Position numbers and translations under genes: made by a program. The notes under the pieces were generated by a model. That model ran no database searches, was not told the origin of the DNA, and worked only from the letters and a program-made list of their open reading frames with translations. DNA of 64,000 bases from Scleromitrula shiraiana (taxonomy: Eukaryota > Ascomycota > Leotiomycetes > Helotiales > Sclerotiniaceae). The stretch is from the NCBI GenBank assembly GCA_028455995.1, contig JABELC010000014.1, positions 868,001 to 932,000 of the forward strand, given 5' to 3'. Numbering within the stretch: the first letter of the stretch is position 1; every line of letters starts with the position of its first letter. Below are positions 47,686 through 59,149 of the stretch, piece after piece.

Positions 47686-50600
47686 ATATTGTAGATTCTG
47701 GAACCATTTTTTGTTCCAATTGTAGATAGACTTTTATATCCTAAAAAGTATTTTCTTTTCAATGCCACCAAGATCAACTCCTATCTTCAGCTACTGACAC
47801 CAATGCCGCACCATATTACTGTCCCGATATCCAAGTCCAAAAATCCCGAATGGTCAATATTTCCCCGAAAGTAAATTATATATAACTATTAGAACATCCA
47901 ATTCACCACCTGACTGTTTAAAAATCTATTAGGCAAGTTAGTAACCGTAGTGGGGGATGGAAGGAAAATTCATAGAAGTGCTAAAAGTACCAAGCGTACT
48001 AGTTATATTAGGCGTGTGGTTACATGATTCATTAGGCGTTTTCTCAATCCACTACATCTAGTTTTCGGATATGGAGAAACCTATCTCCAACCTAATTGCA
48101 TGAATAGACTTCGAGTTGAAACATATATATATATAGAAAACTATCCTATTTTCTACAAGAAGGATTTGAATCAATACTTGTTCGGAACGAGTATCTGAAA
48201 TTACAGCATTGTTTCATTGGATACCGAAATAGCGGTTCAACTTGATCAAACCAAGATTGCGCGAGGCTCGGCTTTTCCTTGAAATCGGAAATGAACAGGC
48301 GGTAGCTACTTGTCAATATTATAGGGGCTAACACTCTAGTTTTTTAGTCATGTTTGTAGTTGTATCTCTGACTTTTATCTTAGATCAAACCGGATGGACA
48401 TCGAGGTGATCCATTTTTGAATATACATACAGAATTTGTATGTTTTGATATATCTCAAACCCTCAAACCGATTCATGCTATTGAGAATATACATATTCGG
48501 GTATCTCTTAAACAAATTTGTTTGTAAATTGTACTTACTAATTGGAATTTGAAATTCAGACTAAACGTGACATAGGAGATGACCGGACTTCACATTCAAA
48601 GCTTCAGCTGGCTGTAACAGCTAGTATTCCTTTCATCATAGTACAACTTGCAGATGGATTATTGCGCAATATCTTGATGCAAGCATCACATTACGTGCAT
48701 CGAGTGTACTGAATCTTTCGATGCATGATTTCAATACTGGGGCCGCTTCTTAAACAACACTCGGCTATGTTGAAATCAAACGTTCGGGTTCCAACACGCG
48801 GATTAATGCGATACTATGAATCAGACATCCCGATTCTAATACAAACAAAGAATTCTAAACACATTTTGAACCGGATATTGCTATTCCGCGGAGATGTTCC
48901 GTCGGTTTCACTTCAAAGGATTCGATGCATTGGATGGGGTGATAATCTCGGAATTGTAATCGGGATCAAGCCGATTAATCGGAAGTCGAAGGTCTTCTTC
49001 TAGTCTTCATCCTGTTTTTCATTTGCCTTGACTTCACTTGAAGAAAAGAAAAGGTGGTGTATACTGTAAAACTACCATACCATTGCGAGTACCAAAACAT
49101 CGGTAACAGAATAGTAGGCGTCCGCAGCGGTCGCTAGGTATGAATTCCTAGCGCTAACATCTCATGTTGTTAGCTATCGTGTCGAACACCCTCTTTATAG
49201 GCAAGCTTACTCCAACTCGAGCACAACGTGAAAGCCGTTGGATTTCGGCATTCATCTTCAAAACCAACTGGTCGGTATCGCTAGATACCGTCATATTACC
49301 ATTTAGCCTATGGTGGAATTCCTGATATCCTTCTAGACCTGTTACGATGTTCCAGTGGGTAACGATAATCAAAGCTCAAGCATCGGCCTTGAGGGTCCCA
49401 TCTATCCATCCACTACCTGCCAGCTATCCAAAAATAGTCGAGGCCCTAATTCGAGCTAATCCATTCTGTGATCTCTACTCAAGAATCAACATTTGAATAT
49501 ATTTTGAACATATTGATATTCCTGGATATTTCACCACGCATGTTGCAGATTCATATGTATGTTCAACTTAACTTCATGATATGGTACGGTACGGTACGGT
49601 ACGATACGAATGGAACAGTGTTCCGAACCGAATAGGGTAGAATTGAAGGTATGTTGATAAATCGACGCTTTCGGGCGGTTCTCATTCTCATTCTCCATGC
49701 AAGTTTTCTGCGTTCCTGCTATCCAAGTTGCGTTGCCAGTGCACATACGTCTCTCATCTCATCTCATGCCATACCACACCATAGCATAGCATACCATACT
49801 ATACCATACCATACCATACCATACCATACCATACCATACCATACCATACCATACCATACCACTGCCGTATCAAAGCTTCACAATCTCGCCCCCACGTACC
49901 CACCAGCCAATTGTCTTTAGAGTCAGCAGTATTCTCACCTCAGCGTTCTCACGCACCCGACGCACAGGAACGGGAGAGATCCGTGCGGCACGAAACCATG
50001 CAAGACAGGGATAGATGGCAATCGCACCGTTTATTTTATTTTATTTCATTTCAATCTATTTCAATTTATTTCATATTATATTATTTATTTCTTCGGAGGT
50101 GATATCTCATTCGGTATAGGTGCGAGCGCGCATCAATCCATCAATTAATCAATCACACCGGCACTGGTATTACGGTATGGGGTAGCGTAGCAGTGGAGAA
50201 CGCGGACTGTGGAGGGAGGGGTCCGAGAATTGGGAAACCGTTACCGTTACCTACCTACCTTAACCGTGGGATATGCCTGGGTGCGTCGCTTTTCATGTGC
50301 ATGTGGCGAGCGAGGGAACTTACCGTTCGAGTGGGACGCACGAACGGCTCTGCTTGCACGCTTGCATGCTTGCATGCAGGGGACTGACTTACTATGGCTT
50401 GGGCTAGTGGGGAATTTTCTTTTATATACGTTCTTCATACACGGTATCCTGGTCGGTAGCGGCAACTTGCTGGTGGGCAGTGAAGGAAGGGGCTTCATTA
50501 TCTGGATGTTTATCCATTTGGAAAAAGAATCGTCTAGAAGATGTTTCAGTGTCTGTTTGCTGGATGAAACATTATAAATATAAAATTCAACATTTGGGAA

Positions 50601-51076
50601 CTCGATTTCATCATACCTGTCGAGACGATTTTGATTATCGGAGCTGTCATAAATGTTTAGAAATGAACTATCCATGTTGATTTCAATACCCTGCACCCGC
50701 GCGCTATACGTAGACTGTGTCTACTACAATTTCACCCATTAAACCTAAAGTTTGTATTATTAGTCGGTTGATTGAGTTCTTAGATGTTCATTAAGAGGCA
50801 AATCAAAGGATTGAAGAGTCCCATGTTGAGATTGATCATTGTCACATTAGGTGTTAATTTTGATATATGTATTGGGTATTATATGTAGTATAATTATTTA
50901 CAACGAATATTGTAGCATATATTTCGTAGGTAAATGCAGTTCCGAGTCGGGGGCCAAGAATACACGCATGCATTAAATTCATCGAAAATCTGAAGAAATC
51001 GGTCGAGAACCTCAAGACATATTCCTCCCGTCCAACCTCGCCGAAACAACCATCATCAATCGTTGACATCCCATCC
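47686..51076. other. 3.4-kb gene-free spacer with microsatellites
   Basis: No supported gene. It holds AT-rich dispersed-repeat pieces (48360-48560), a GGTAC pentamer tract (49583-49602), a CATAC pentamer tract (about 49786-49860), ATTTCATTTCAATCTATTTC-type tracts near 50040 and a GCTTGCATGCTTGCATGCAG stretch near 50360. Frames such as 48725-49003, 49651-49920 and 50209-50577 are repeat-driven or without family features. Confidence 0.65.
49583..49862. repeat. GGTAC and CATAC pentanucleotide microsatellites
   Basis: ACGGT/GGTAC units run at 49583-49602. After about 180 bases of ordinary sequence, ATACC/CATAC units run almost without interruption from about 49786 to 49860, preceded by variant ATAGC and ATACT units. 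Confidence 0.9.
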
Positions 51077-52791
51077 TTACTGATACTGGCCCGTTCCGTA
51101 TTGCAAACGGCTAGTGATGATCCTAAACCCCTCGGGCATATTTTTATCCTTCTGCCTACAACTAATCCTAACCTCCTCCTTCCAGCGATCGACTTCGAAG
51201 CATTCTCCATAGAGCCGTGCTGGCTCGGGAATATAGCCCGATTCATCCATTCCGGCATTTTCCATATCCATTTTCCATATCGCTATTTGGGCTGAAATGC
51301 GACTGCACCAAGCACCTTCTCTTCGGTGTGAAGAAAGTAATAATGTTATTGCTTCGTTGCGTAAGGATGGACAATTGCGACAATACATTGCGACGATGTA
51401 CAATGGAATGATAGTACGAACATCGAAATCGAAAAATGACTCATCTAGAATACATTAGGTTCCATGCAGAGAAAATTTGTATAAGAAGAGCAGTTTTACC
51501 TTTAATTGTGCGATATTGCTCAAATTCAATTATGTCTCTAGAAAAAGAAACAAAAAAGTAGAAGTATGGAAGTAGATCGTCACTGCTAGTTTCTGGTCCA
51601 TTCAGACTCATAACAAGCTTGCAGATTGCCATTAATCCTCGCATTCTCAATGATTCTGTACGCAATATAGGATGTCCATTCTCATATCTGCATACTGTAC
51701 TTTGTATAAAACGACAATAGGCGTCGTCCCACTTCTTCAATTGATCCACGAAATAATCCCTCAATTTGATCGCACATCCAGGAATTTGTGCTCGCGGGGT
51801 GAATCGGTATTTGAAGATTTCCATGTGAAAATTTGCGGCTCGGACTAGAACAAGATCACGAGTTCTAATAGCCTCATCATCGCTCGAGAATGCTTTCGGA
51901 ATATCGATCTGTTCCATCCCAAATATAGCCTGCCGATATGAAAATTCCGAATCGAATCCCATGGATAAGTAGTTTTGTGTATCCAGATGCATTAAGACGC
52001 GAACAAATCTATGATCGAGAGCCTCCACCGAGTCTCGGGATTTTGTAATTAATGCCCGAGCGCATTGCATATGCGAAGTTGCGAGGTCTCGGTTTCCAAA
52101 GAAGCAATCAAAATGTGCTAGTATCAGACTTGCTATGAATAATGTTCTTGTGGTATGCTTTTTGTCTTTCGAAGATGATATGAAATCTCTCAGAGCTCGT
52201 ATCGCTTTGCCATATTGACGCAGAGCAAATTGCTCGTGATTAGGTTGTGAAAGGGGTGAGTCTAGACGGAAGCTTCTGACAAGAGCAGCTATAGCCACAG
52301 CTCCATGTCGAATGCATAGTGTGGAATGACTTTCCTGTAGGACAACTTCGTTCCAGAAGAATGAATCAAGAGATACAGCTGTTCGATATTCAGTTTCCAC
52401 CACCATTCCGGCTGGATCCGTGGATGTTGCAGAAGCAAAATCTTGAAAGTAGAGCTGTTCCTGCTCATTTAAATCGAGGTATGAAGGTTCTAAATGTGAT
52501 AAAGTAGGTGGTGGAGCGGGGCGAATCGGCACTAATGTATGTCGAACAATCTCCTTCTTTCTAGTCGCAGCTGGTTGTTGAACAACATAACCACGACAGC
52601 GAATACCAGAATTCAAGCACCGAAAACAAGATGGTTTGCCTTCATCACATTTTAACCTCCGAAATCTAATTAAGTACTGTTCAGCAGTGTATGATGAGAG
52701 ATTTAGGAGAGACTTGCTTGCAGGTAACACAACCTGAACGAACTTTTGGCTTGGAAGCCCTTTTTCTGACGTAATTCGACAAATCACTCAT
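51077..52791 (-). CDS. Zn2Cys6 fungal transcription factor
   Basis: Three exons (52791-52718, 52665-51500, 51444-51077) give 535 residues. Residues 21-50 form the binuclear zinc cluster CVTCKFRRLKCDEGKPSCFR + CLNSGIRC with spacing C-x2-C-x6-C-x6-C-x2-C-x6-C and a basic linker, so it binds DNA in the nucleus. The body (YLDLNEQEQLYFQDFASATS, ASLILAHFDCFFGN) fits the fungal-specific transcription factor family, and the C-terminal IIPLYIVAMYCRNCPSLRNE and REGAW.S segments are typical of its last helices. Intron 1 splits the cluster after the second Cys, a common place, but its donor reads GCAAGT, so it is a GC-AG intron; no GT donor keeps the cluster. Intron 2 is GTAAAA...TCTAG. Targets unknown; no metabolic cluster adjoins it. 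Confidence 0.87.
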
Positions 52792-53097
52792 GATTGAATA
52801 AACAATTGAATAAACAATTGTATAATGAATACTAATCTAGAAGGTTGATAATGTATCGTAAAAGCTATGCCAGGAGAGAAAGGTTAAAATTTAAGGTTTT
52901 CTAATGGGTGTTACATATTGCTGCCACAAGCATCACGAGTGGCTGATTTTTGACTTAAGAAGCGCGGCTAACGGAGGGTAATTTAAGTGGGAAACTAATA
53001 AGGCGGCGTATTAGGGCTGGGAGATGGGGAATTAATTATTAGAAGGATAACAAGGGTATAATAGTATATGAAGAAAGAAGGGGTAAATATTTATAAA
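52792..53097. promoter_or_regulatory. Upstream region of the Zn2Cys6 gene
   Basis: About 300 bases with an AATAAACAATTG direct repeat directly before the start codon (52797-52818). No recognised operator. Confidence 0.4.
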
Positions 53098-53335
53098 TAT
53101 TTATAAATGTAGATAAATGTAGATAAATGTAGATAAATGTAGATAAATGTAGATAAATGTAGATAAATGTAGATAAATGTAGATAAATGTAGATAAATGT
53201 AGATAAATGTAGATAAATGTAGATAAAGATAATGTAGATAAATATAGATAAATATAGGGAAGTGTAGATAAATGTAGATATATGTAGATAAATGTAGATA
53301 TATGTAGATAATGTATATAAACATAGATAAATATC
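53098..53335. repeat. Decameric satellite AGATAAATGT
   Basis: Eleven exact copies of the 10-mer AGATAAATGT at 53111-53220, followed by variant units (AGATAAATAT, AGATATATGT) to about 53335. Three overlapping minus-strand frames of 77-118 residues here are pure translations of the array. Confidence 0.95.
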
Positions 53336-55075
53336 AAAAAATGAGATGTGTTTTATTCCTTCCAAATACATACATACCATACCATACATAAGCAATTATT
53401 GATATTGCTTCCATGTTAGAAAAGTGTTCAGAGGTTTTATTAAAGGAACTTTATGCTGACGGTACTAATTATCAACTTGTGCCCAATATACTTATTATTA
53501 ATATAATGTAAATGTAAATATAAATGTAATGGGATTCAAGTAAGCATAAGCATATAATTGATTGATTATTTTATGCGCATCTCAAGCAAAGGCTGTTAGA
53601 AGTGTGTAACATCAACATCAACATCAACATCAATATCAACACCAAGTAAAAGCTTGAATTACTAGGTATATAGACATCCATCAGGGTACATATTGTGTGA
53701 TGTTTGATGTTTGATGTTTTTTTGAATATCCATGTCCTAATTCATGTGTATATAATATGTATAATAGATATAATTATATATAGTTATAATTATATATAAT
53801 TATATATAATATGTACTACATACCCTACATAATCTTTTTCATCCTATCACGGCATTGAAGCTTGCGCAAACTGATAGATACTACTAGTAGTTTCACTAGG
53901 ATGATTGCCAAGATGATTTAGAGAAAACTAAAGTGGATCAACAATCCCCCGAACTCCGCTATCCCGAGTTGGAACAAGGTCCCTTATGTCAAATTCCTAG
54001 TTAAAACCAGTGGTATTAATATCAATGATTGGAAAATACCCATGAAAGGGTAGGGTAAGGGTAGGGCAGAAAACGGTTTTAGAACATGGAGCGGGAAAAA
54101 GAAAATATGGCAACAATATGGTAACATGGCAACATGGTAACATGGCACCAAGGAGTGGGTCTAAATTATATGGACGGATGGGGAGGATGGGGAGGATGCT
54201 GGGGATAGGGATAAGGTTCTTTGTGATTGTTGGTTTAATTGAAAAAGGGACCAGTAATATTCTCGGATTGACATAAACCCATCCTCGAGAATAAATTACT
54301 ATATCCATGGATTGAAACTTTACAAAGCACAGCCGCTATGTGATTCTAGAATCCCAACCAGACATATGATATTCGGTTCGACGGTTATGCGAAAATACGT
54401 ACTGAAGGATGATATAATAATAAATATATCATATATAAGATAATAGGTGAGATGAAGATACAATACAATACAATACAATACAATACCATACAATATAGAT
54501 TAGAATAATAGGTAGGTGATTACTGATGTTCTAGATTCATCAGCCTTTAAGATTCATGCGTAGTACTAAACCAATCATATTAAAAAAGACCAATCTGTAA
54601 ATATATAATTGGATCATTTTCCGAGATAACGGACTCGGATTAATTAAATGCCGACCAGGTTCGATCATTACCGAAAAAAATCAAGACTAATTGGAAGACT
54701 ATGCCTGCCCGGCATAACAAGAGCCAAGACAACTTCAAAGGCAAATCTGAGATTTTTTTTTTCCCTTTCAACAACCCCGCCATACAAAATCCAACGAAAT
54801 TCAAACCCAGAACAAATCAATATCTCAAGAGTCACCACATTCAAGGGGCCATGAATATCAAACCCTAGAAGGCTGCAAGGAGATCAAAAGTCAGCACATT
54901 TTAACTAGTCCAACGAGGCGTTACTAGAAACCAAGTCCAACCAAGCCTTATCAAGTTCATATTAATTTATTTCTCATTTCAGAAAAGAAAGTTCACAAAT
55001 CACACGATAGTCGAGGGGCAGTGTGAGAGAGCAAAGCAATCAAAAAATTAGATCAGACGGGAAAAGAAAAGAAAC
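53336..55075. other. Gene-free spacer with short microsatellites
   Basis: It contains ATCAACATCAACATCAACATC (53608-53640, in parts), GTTTGATGTTTGATGTTT, TATAATTATATATAATTATA, ATGGTAACATGGCAACATGG (54115-54145) and a CAATA pentamer tract (54461-54485). The 103-residue minus frame at 53997-54308 and the 68-residue plus frame at 54648-54854 lack family features. Confidence 0.65.
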
Positions 55076-55543
55076 ATGGCCGAAAACATTTACGACGAGA
55101 TTGAAATCGAGGATATGGTGTATGATCCAACCTTGCAAATATATCATTATCCATGTCCTTGTGGTGATAGATTCGAGATTGGTATTGCGGATTTGAGAGA
55201 CGGTGAAGATATTGGTGTTTGTCCAAGTTGTAGCTTGATGATTCGCGTTATCTTTGAAGTGGTAAGTTTAGACTCTGCTCTTCATCCTCCCCTTGCGGTC
55301 AGAAGTGGATCTATATTATGTACGACTCCCTCAATGAGCTGGAATACATACATACTACGTACATCCGAATCACATACTATACCCAGTGCCGCCTGATGTA
55401 CATCAATACCGAAGCAGAACAATACCGCGCGCGCGGCTTGCATAATTTCAAGGAAGACCTGTACTAATTAATTTGTGAAATAGGATGATTTGCCGAAGCC
55501 GGATGGAGACCAGGGAGGTGCGCAGGTGGCTGTTGCAACATGA
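55076..55543 (+). CDS. DPH3: Diphthamide biosynthesis protein 3 (CSL zinc finger)
   Basis: Exons 55076-55261 and 55484-55543 (intron 222 nt, GTAAGT, branch ACTAAT, acceptor ATAG) give 81 residues, the normal DPH3 size. The CSL-type zinc ribbon is complete: YPCPCGDRFEI with Cys-x-Cys and VCPSCSLMIRVIF with Cys-x2-Cys, preceded by the family start YDEIEIEDMVYD. DPH3 (yeast Kti11) supplies electrons to the radical-SAM Dph1-Dph2 enzyme that modifies elongation factor 2, and also works with Elongator in tRNA wobble-uridine modification. Reading through the intron gives a 106-residue frame that should be disregarded. Confidence 0.95.
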
Positions 55544-56228
55544 TTCATGAACATGCGGGGGACAACAATGAGAAGTTAGGATTTCTATTGGGTTGCGCAT
55601 AACTACCTGGAATATCGGCCACAACATCCTACGCATAATTTTTGATACTTGTCATATCTATATTGGTGTAGGGCTAAGCTTTTCTGGCTGGGGGAGGAAA
55701 ATACTAGCATCTGGAATCTTCTGCGAAGTACCATACCGCATGAAGATCACTTTAGAGACACTCCACATACCACGTCAAGATTGGGGTTGGCGGTCACGAT
55801 AGTAGGTGAAGAATAGGAGGGATGTATGACGGGCAGATATTGGAAAGAAATATGAGTGGATAATTTGGAACTCTATATTGAAGCTATACATCGTTGTTAT
55901 ATTAAAAAATAGATCTAAAGCTGCCACAAAACTGTGATGTTGTCTCATATGTTTGTTGTGATGCCTTATCATTGAGAAGCATGCAGTCAATATTAGAAGA
56001 GAAAACTTTGTATTCAAGTCTATGCCTGAAACATTACTGTCTGGGAATCTTTTTATGAAAGCATAATGCGTAGCAAAATTTACTTTCGGTGCCTCCACAT
56101 ATCCATGCACATCCATCATATTGTAAACATATCAAACGCTGACCCAGATTCCATTTTGATATCTTCAATTCGCAAGAATTGCCCGATAAACCATCGCATC
56201 TTACACATCTCAATCGCCGTCCAATAAC
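55544..56228. other. Spacer between convergent DPH3 and frataxin genes
   Basis: 685 bp, tail-to-tail. I see no gene; the 114-residue minus frame at 55775-56119 is not recognisable. Confidence 0.6.
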
Positions 56229-56923
56229 TCAATCATCTCCATGCATCTCTGCAGTATAGGGACCTGATAGATCAACTCCAACTTCCTTTGTCAACAAATC
56301 TCCCAAAGAAGTACCATCCCTCAGATAAATCCATTCTCCCGCGCCAGTATCCTCCTTTGAATCTTGTCCCTCTCCTGTGATCACAAAGTCATAGCGTTTT
56401 GGGCCAGAGATTGGAGAGGAAAGCCAAATTTGCTTGTTTGGTGGCTGTTTATTGATAACATATGTACCAATTGGAGGGAATGAGAGATTGATAACTCCAG
56501 CCTATGTATTCAATCGAAATTAGTCTCAATTGGAATGATGAAATGGGCCCATAGATAGATGGATAGTGGAAAACTCACACTATAATCAGCATCGATGTGT
56601 TTGCTCTTCTCCTGTAATATCTCCAACCGATCATAAATCAGATTCATGTATTCGTCTGACAGCTGCGTGTATTGTGCCTGTGTGAGCTCGGCAGGTTGTT
56701 TGAGAGTCGCATTGCTCTCTGGTGTTTTCGGATGAGGATCTTCGGATTCTGGAGAAAGTCCCTTTCGAACTTTGTTTGTGTATGTGATTTGTCGATGGTT
56801 GTTGAGAGAGATGAATGGACGATTTATGATGATCGCGGGACGATGGATAGCTGCGGACCGTAAAGCTGAAGATCGTTGACGAGTAGCTCCTTGGAGGAGT
56901 CTCCCGAGAGTTGCGCGCACCAT
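56229..56923 (-). CDS. Frataxin, mitochondrial iron-sulfur assembly protein
   Basis: Exons 56923-56579 and 56501-56229 (intron 77 nt, GTGAGT...CATAG) give 205 residues from MVRATLGRLLQGATRQRSSA, an Arg/Ser/Ala-rich mitochondrial presequence without acids. The mature part starts around LTQAQYTQLSDEYMNLI, contains the acidic helix EILQEKSKHIDADYSAGVIN and the signature sheet GTYVINKQPPNKQIWLSSP plus SGPKRYDFV. Frataxin (yeast Yfh1) stimulates sulfur transfer on the Nfs1-Isd11-Isu scaffold in the matrix. An in-frame Met 38 codons upstream exists, but the stretch before MVRAT is not presequence-like. Head-to-head with the AP-3 sigma gene. Confidence 0.94.
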
Positions 56924-57245
56924 TGCTAGGTTTACTGATACTGCAAAGGTTGGGAGGTTGATGAAATTGGGGATGTCTTTGAGAATACAATCTGTAGATT
57001 GAAGATTAATAGGTTTGAGATATTCACTGTAGCACAAAGCTCGGGGTGATCTTTCAAGCTACCCCACGTTTTCGCTACGGCATACGGAGATGTCAACAGT
57101 GGATGCCGACTCCAAGTTTCTCGGTTCAGCCTTCTTTCTCTCAGCCTTCCTCACATCAACACAACTGCTTAATTGAAGATTACGATCCTTAAGACCCCAT
57201 CAACAAGTTACGCTAATTCCAGGATCCATAGAGCTATATTTCAAG
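56924..57245. promoter_or_regulatory. Bidirectional promoter, frataxin / AP-3 sigma
   Basis: 322 bp between divergent start codons. It contains TTCTCTCAGCCTTCCTCAC pyrimidine tracts near 57130 on the AP-3 side. No named motif. Confidence 0.5.
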
Positions 57246-57875
57246 ATGATTAATGCAGTACTTGTTTTCAATAACGCTGGACAACCACGTCTCACAAAAT
57301 TCTATACTCAACTAGTAAACAACCCCTTACCCTCTTCCCAGAATATCTGATGTTAATAGATATAATAGGAAACATCAGTGCAGCAACGACTTATATCCGA
57401 AATCTTCACGCTTGTATCCAACCGGCCCTCTGGGTCCTGTAATTTCCTTCCCCTCCCACCTCTCCTCGCCTCCTCATCCACATCCAAAACCGATTCCTCC
57501 CCCCATAACGACATCCCCTCCTTAGTCACCTATCGCCATTACGCCACCCTTTACTTCATCATCATATCCACATCTACCGAATCACCTCTCGCGCTGATAG
57601 ATCTCATACAAGTCTACGTAGAAGCGCTGGATCGATTGTTCGAAAATGTATGCGAACTGGATCTGATTTTCAATTTCGAGACATTGCATGCTACGCTAGC
57701 GGAGATGATTGTAGGTGGTGTGGTTATTGAGACGCAATTGGAGAGGGTGGTGGAGGGGGTGAGGACTCAAGGGAAGGTGGCTAAAAGACCGGTGAATGAA
57801 GGGAGGGGTGGGGGGTTGGGGGGAATGGGCATGGGCATGGGGATGGGCGGGAATTTTGCTTGGGCCGGAAGATGA
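57246..57875 (+). CDS. APS3: AP-3 adaptor complex small (sigma) subunit
   Basis: Exons 57246-57314 and 57369-57875 (intron 54 nt, GTAAAC...AATAG) give 191 residues. The start MINAVLVFNNAGQPRLTKFY and the junction TQL-ETSVQQRLISEIFTLV follow the sigma-3 pattern. The longin fold continues with RHYATLYFIIISTSTESPLA, LIDLIQVYVEALDRLFENVC and LDLIFNFETLHATLAEMIVG. The AP-3 complex sorts cargo from Golgi/endosomes to the vacuole. An acceptor choice nearer the exon (CATCAG or GTGCAG) breaks the frame or drops the ETSV residues. The C-tail is Gly/Met-rich (GGLGGMGMGMGMGG), a common low-complexity extension in fungi. Confidence 0.92.
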
Positions 57876-58391
57876 GGCGTGGTGTTTCTGCCATAGGTTA
57901 TGATATCGACTATTGTGTGGGCTGGGGAAGAGATGAATCGCCGCCCGAAGCGTGTATCGGCGCGGACCGATTATGATTATAAGGTCTGTGCTGCCAAATG
58001 TTCGTGGCATGCATGGCATGAAGGCATGGAAGAAATAAGATTACGGTGATCGCAATCTCTTGCGGCAGACGTCGCATAAGAACGCAAAAGAATGAGTTCA
58101 TCACCGGTGGGGCATACATGTTCAGACTGAATTGCGAAGGAGCATGCATTTTAACCATGTGTCAGCACCTCATACATTTGAAGCTGTATTGACATTATGC
58201 ATAATGAACTATCGCAGATCGTTTAAACATGGGATCACGTTTGTATCACAAAGTGCCCAGGTTTCAATGTTCTCATGCAAATATTCTGCAAGCAATACTC
58301 TATGTCCCATCCCAGAGTGGTATATCTATTGAACGCCTTTCCACGCCATCATATAATACAAACATCAAAACATCGAGATAACCTAAATATT
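57876..58391. other. Spacer between AP-3 sigma and the unidentified membrane protein gene
   Basis: 516 bp between convergent genes; small frames only, none recognisable. Confidence 0.55.
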
Positions 58392-58920
58392 TCATTTGCT
58401 CGTCCCAGCTACCGGTGATGCATCATCTGTTTGGTTGACGCGCTTTCTAACTTGATCTCTTGTCCACATCGATCCGGTAAGTCCAAAAAACCATTCTCGA
58501 ACCTATCTCATGTCAAAATTATACTCTAGACTGTAGATTAAAGTCAAATATGCATACCCCTTGGAATGGTGCACTCTCATACCCTACAATATCGGAATTC
58601 CAATCTGCGAATAATACTCCCCAAACAAGCACAACTACAATCCAAAAATCAGCTACCTGTAAATCCTTCTCACGAATATCACTCCACTCACAAATGATAG
58701 AACTCAATTGTGCGATCTTCACTGCCTTCGTCCATCTGGGTCTTGCCCACTTTAACTTTGCTCTCCTTTTATATCTTCGTTCTAATCGGAATTGATGTTT
58801 TTGTGATAATTTTGAGAAGTCGGGGGGCCATAATCGCTGGGCTTTGTAAGGGTTCGTATATATGTATGGAATTTCTGCTCGAGTCTGCTGAGCAGCTCTT
58901 CGGACAATTGTCCAGAACAT
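58392..58920 (-). CDS. Conserved small membrane protein, unidentified
   Basis: Exons 58920-58558 and 58502-58392 (intron 55 nt, GTATGC...GATAG) give 157 residues. The start MFWTIVRRAAQQTRAEIPYI is basic and presequence-like. PPDFSKLSQKHQFRLERRYK and RRAKLKWARPRWTK form a strongly basic amphipathic stretch that looks highly conserved in style. A single hydrophobic segment, FWIVVVLVWGVLFADW, follows around residue 95-115. The tail GVREWFFGLTGSMWTRDQVR closes the protein. The Arg/Lys content and presequence suggest a mitochondrial inner-membrane or ribosome-associated protein, which is inference only. I cannot name the family. It shares a 229-bp divergent promoter with leucyl-tRNA synthetase. 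The splice joins two frames cleanly, which supports the model. Confidence 0.7.
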
Positions 58921-59149
58921 CTTTGTTGACGAGTCTAGATTGATAGGTGATCCCGAAAGGCAGCATGAGGTCTGGGGAAAATCGTAAGAGTGAAGCCTTA
59001 ATTCAAAGGCACACTTGCATCAACCCCACCTTCTGCAATTTCTCAGGTTGACTCGAATTTCTATGCGAATTTGGTGAGTCAATAATAAAACCAGAACTAC
59101 TACTTTCCAGAAAAGGTATTGAAAGGATAGGATCCTCAATATCGCAATC
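58921..59149. promoter_or_regulatory. Bidirectional promoter, small membrane protein / LeuRS
   Basis: 229 bp between divergent start codons, the shortest shared promoter in the window. No motif recognised. Confidence 0.5.

Noticed and set aside
48725..49003. 92-residue ORF
   Set aside because: No family motif, no homologous context, in a long gene-free spacer; length is within chance expectation.
49651..49920. 89-residue ORF with HTIPY repeats
   Set aside because: Translation of the CATAC pentamer microsatellite.
53098..53335. CRISPR-like array
   Set aside because: Units are 10 bp without spacers in a eukaryotic genome; it is a simple satellite. The same holds for 19274-19595.
53039..53395. 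118-residue minus-strand ORF with YIYLHLSTF repeats
   Set aside because: Pure translation of the AGATAAATGT array; three frames are open at once.
55076..55396. 106-residue DPH3 with a longer C-terminus
   Set aside because: The extension is intron sequence; splicing at GTAAGT to the exon at 55484 gives the normal 81-residue protein.
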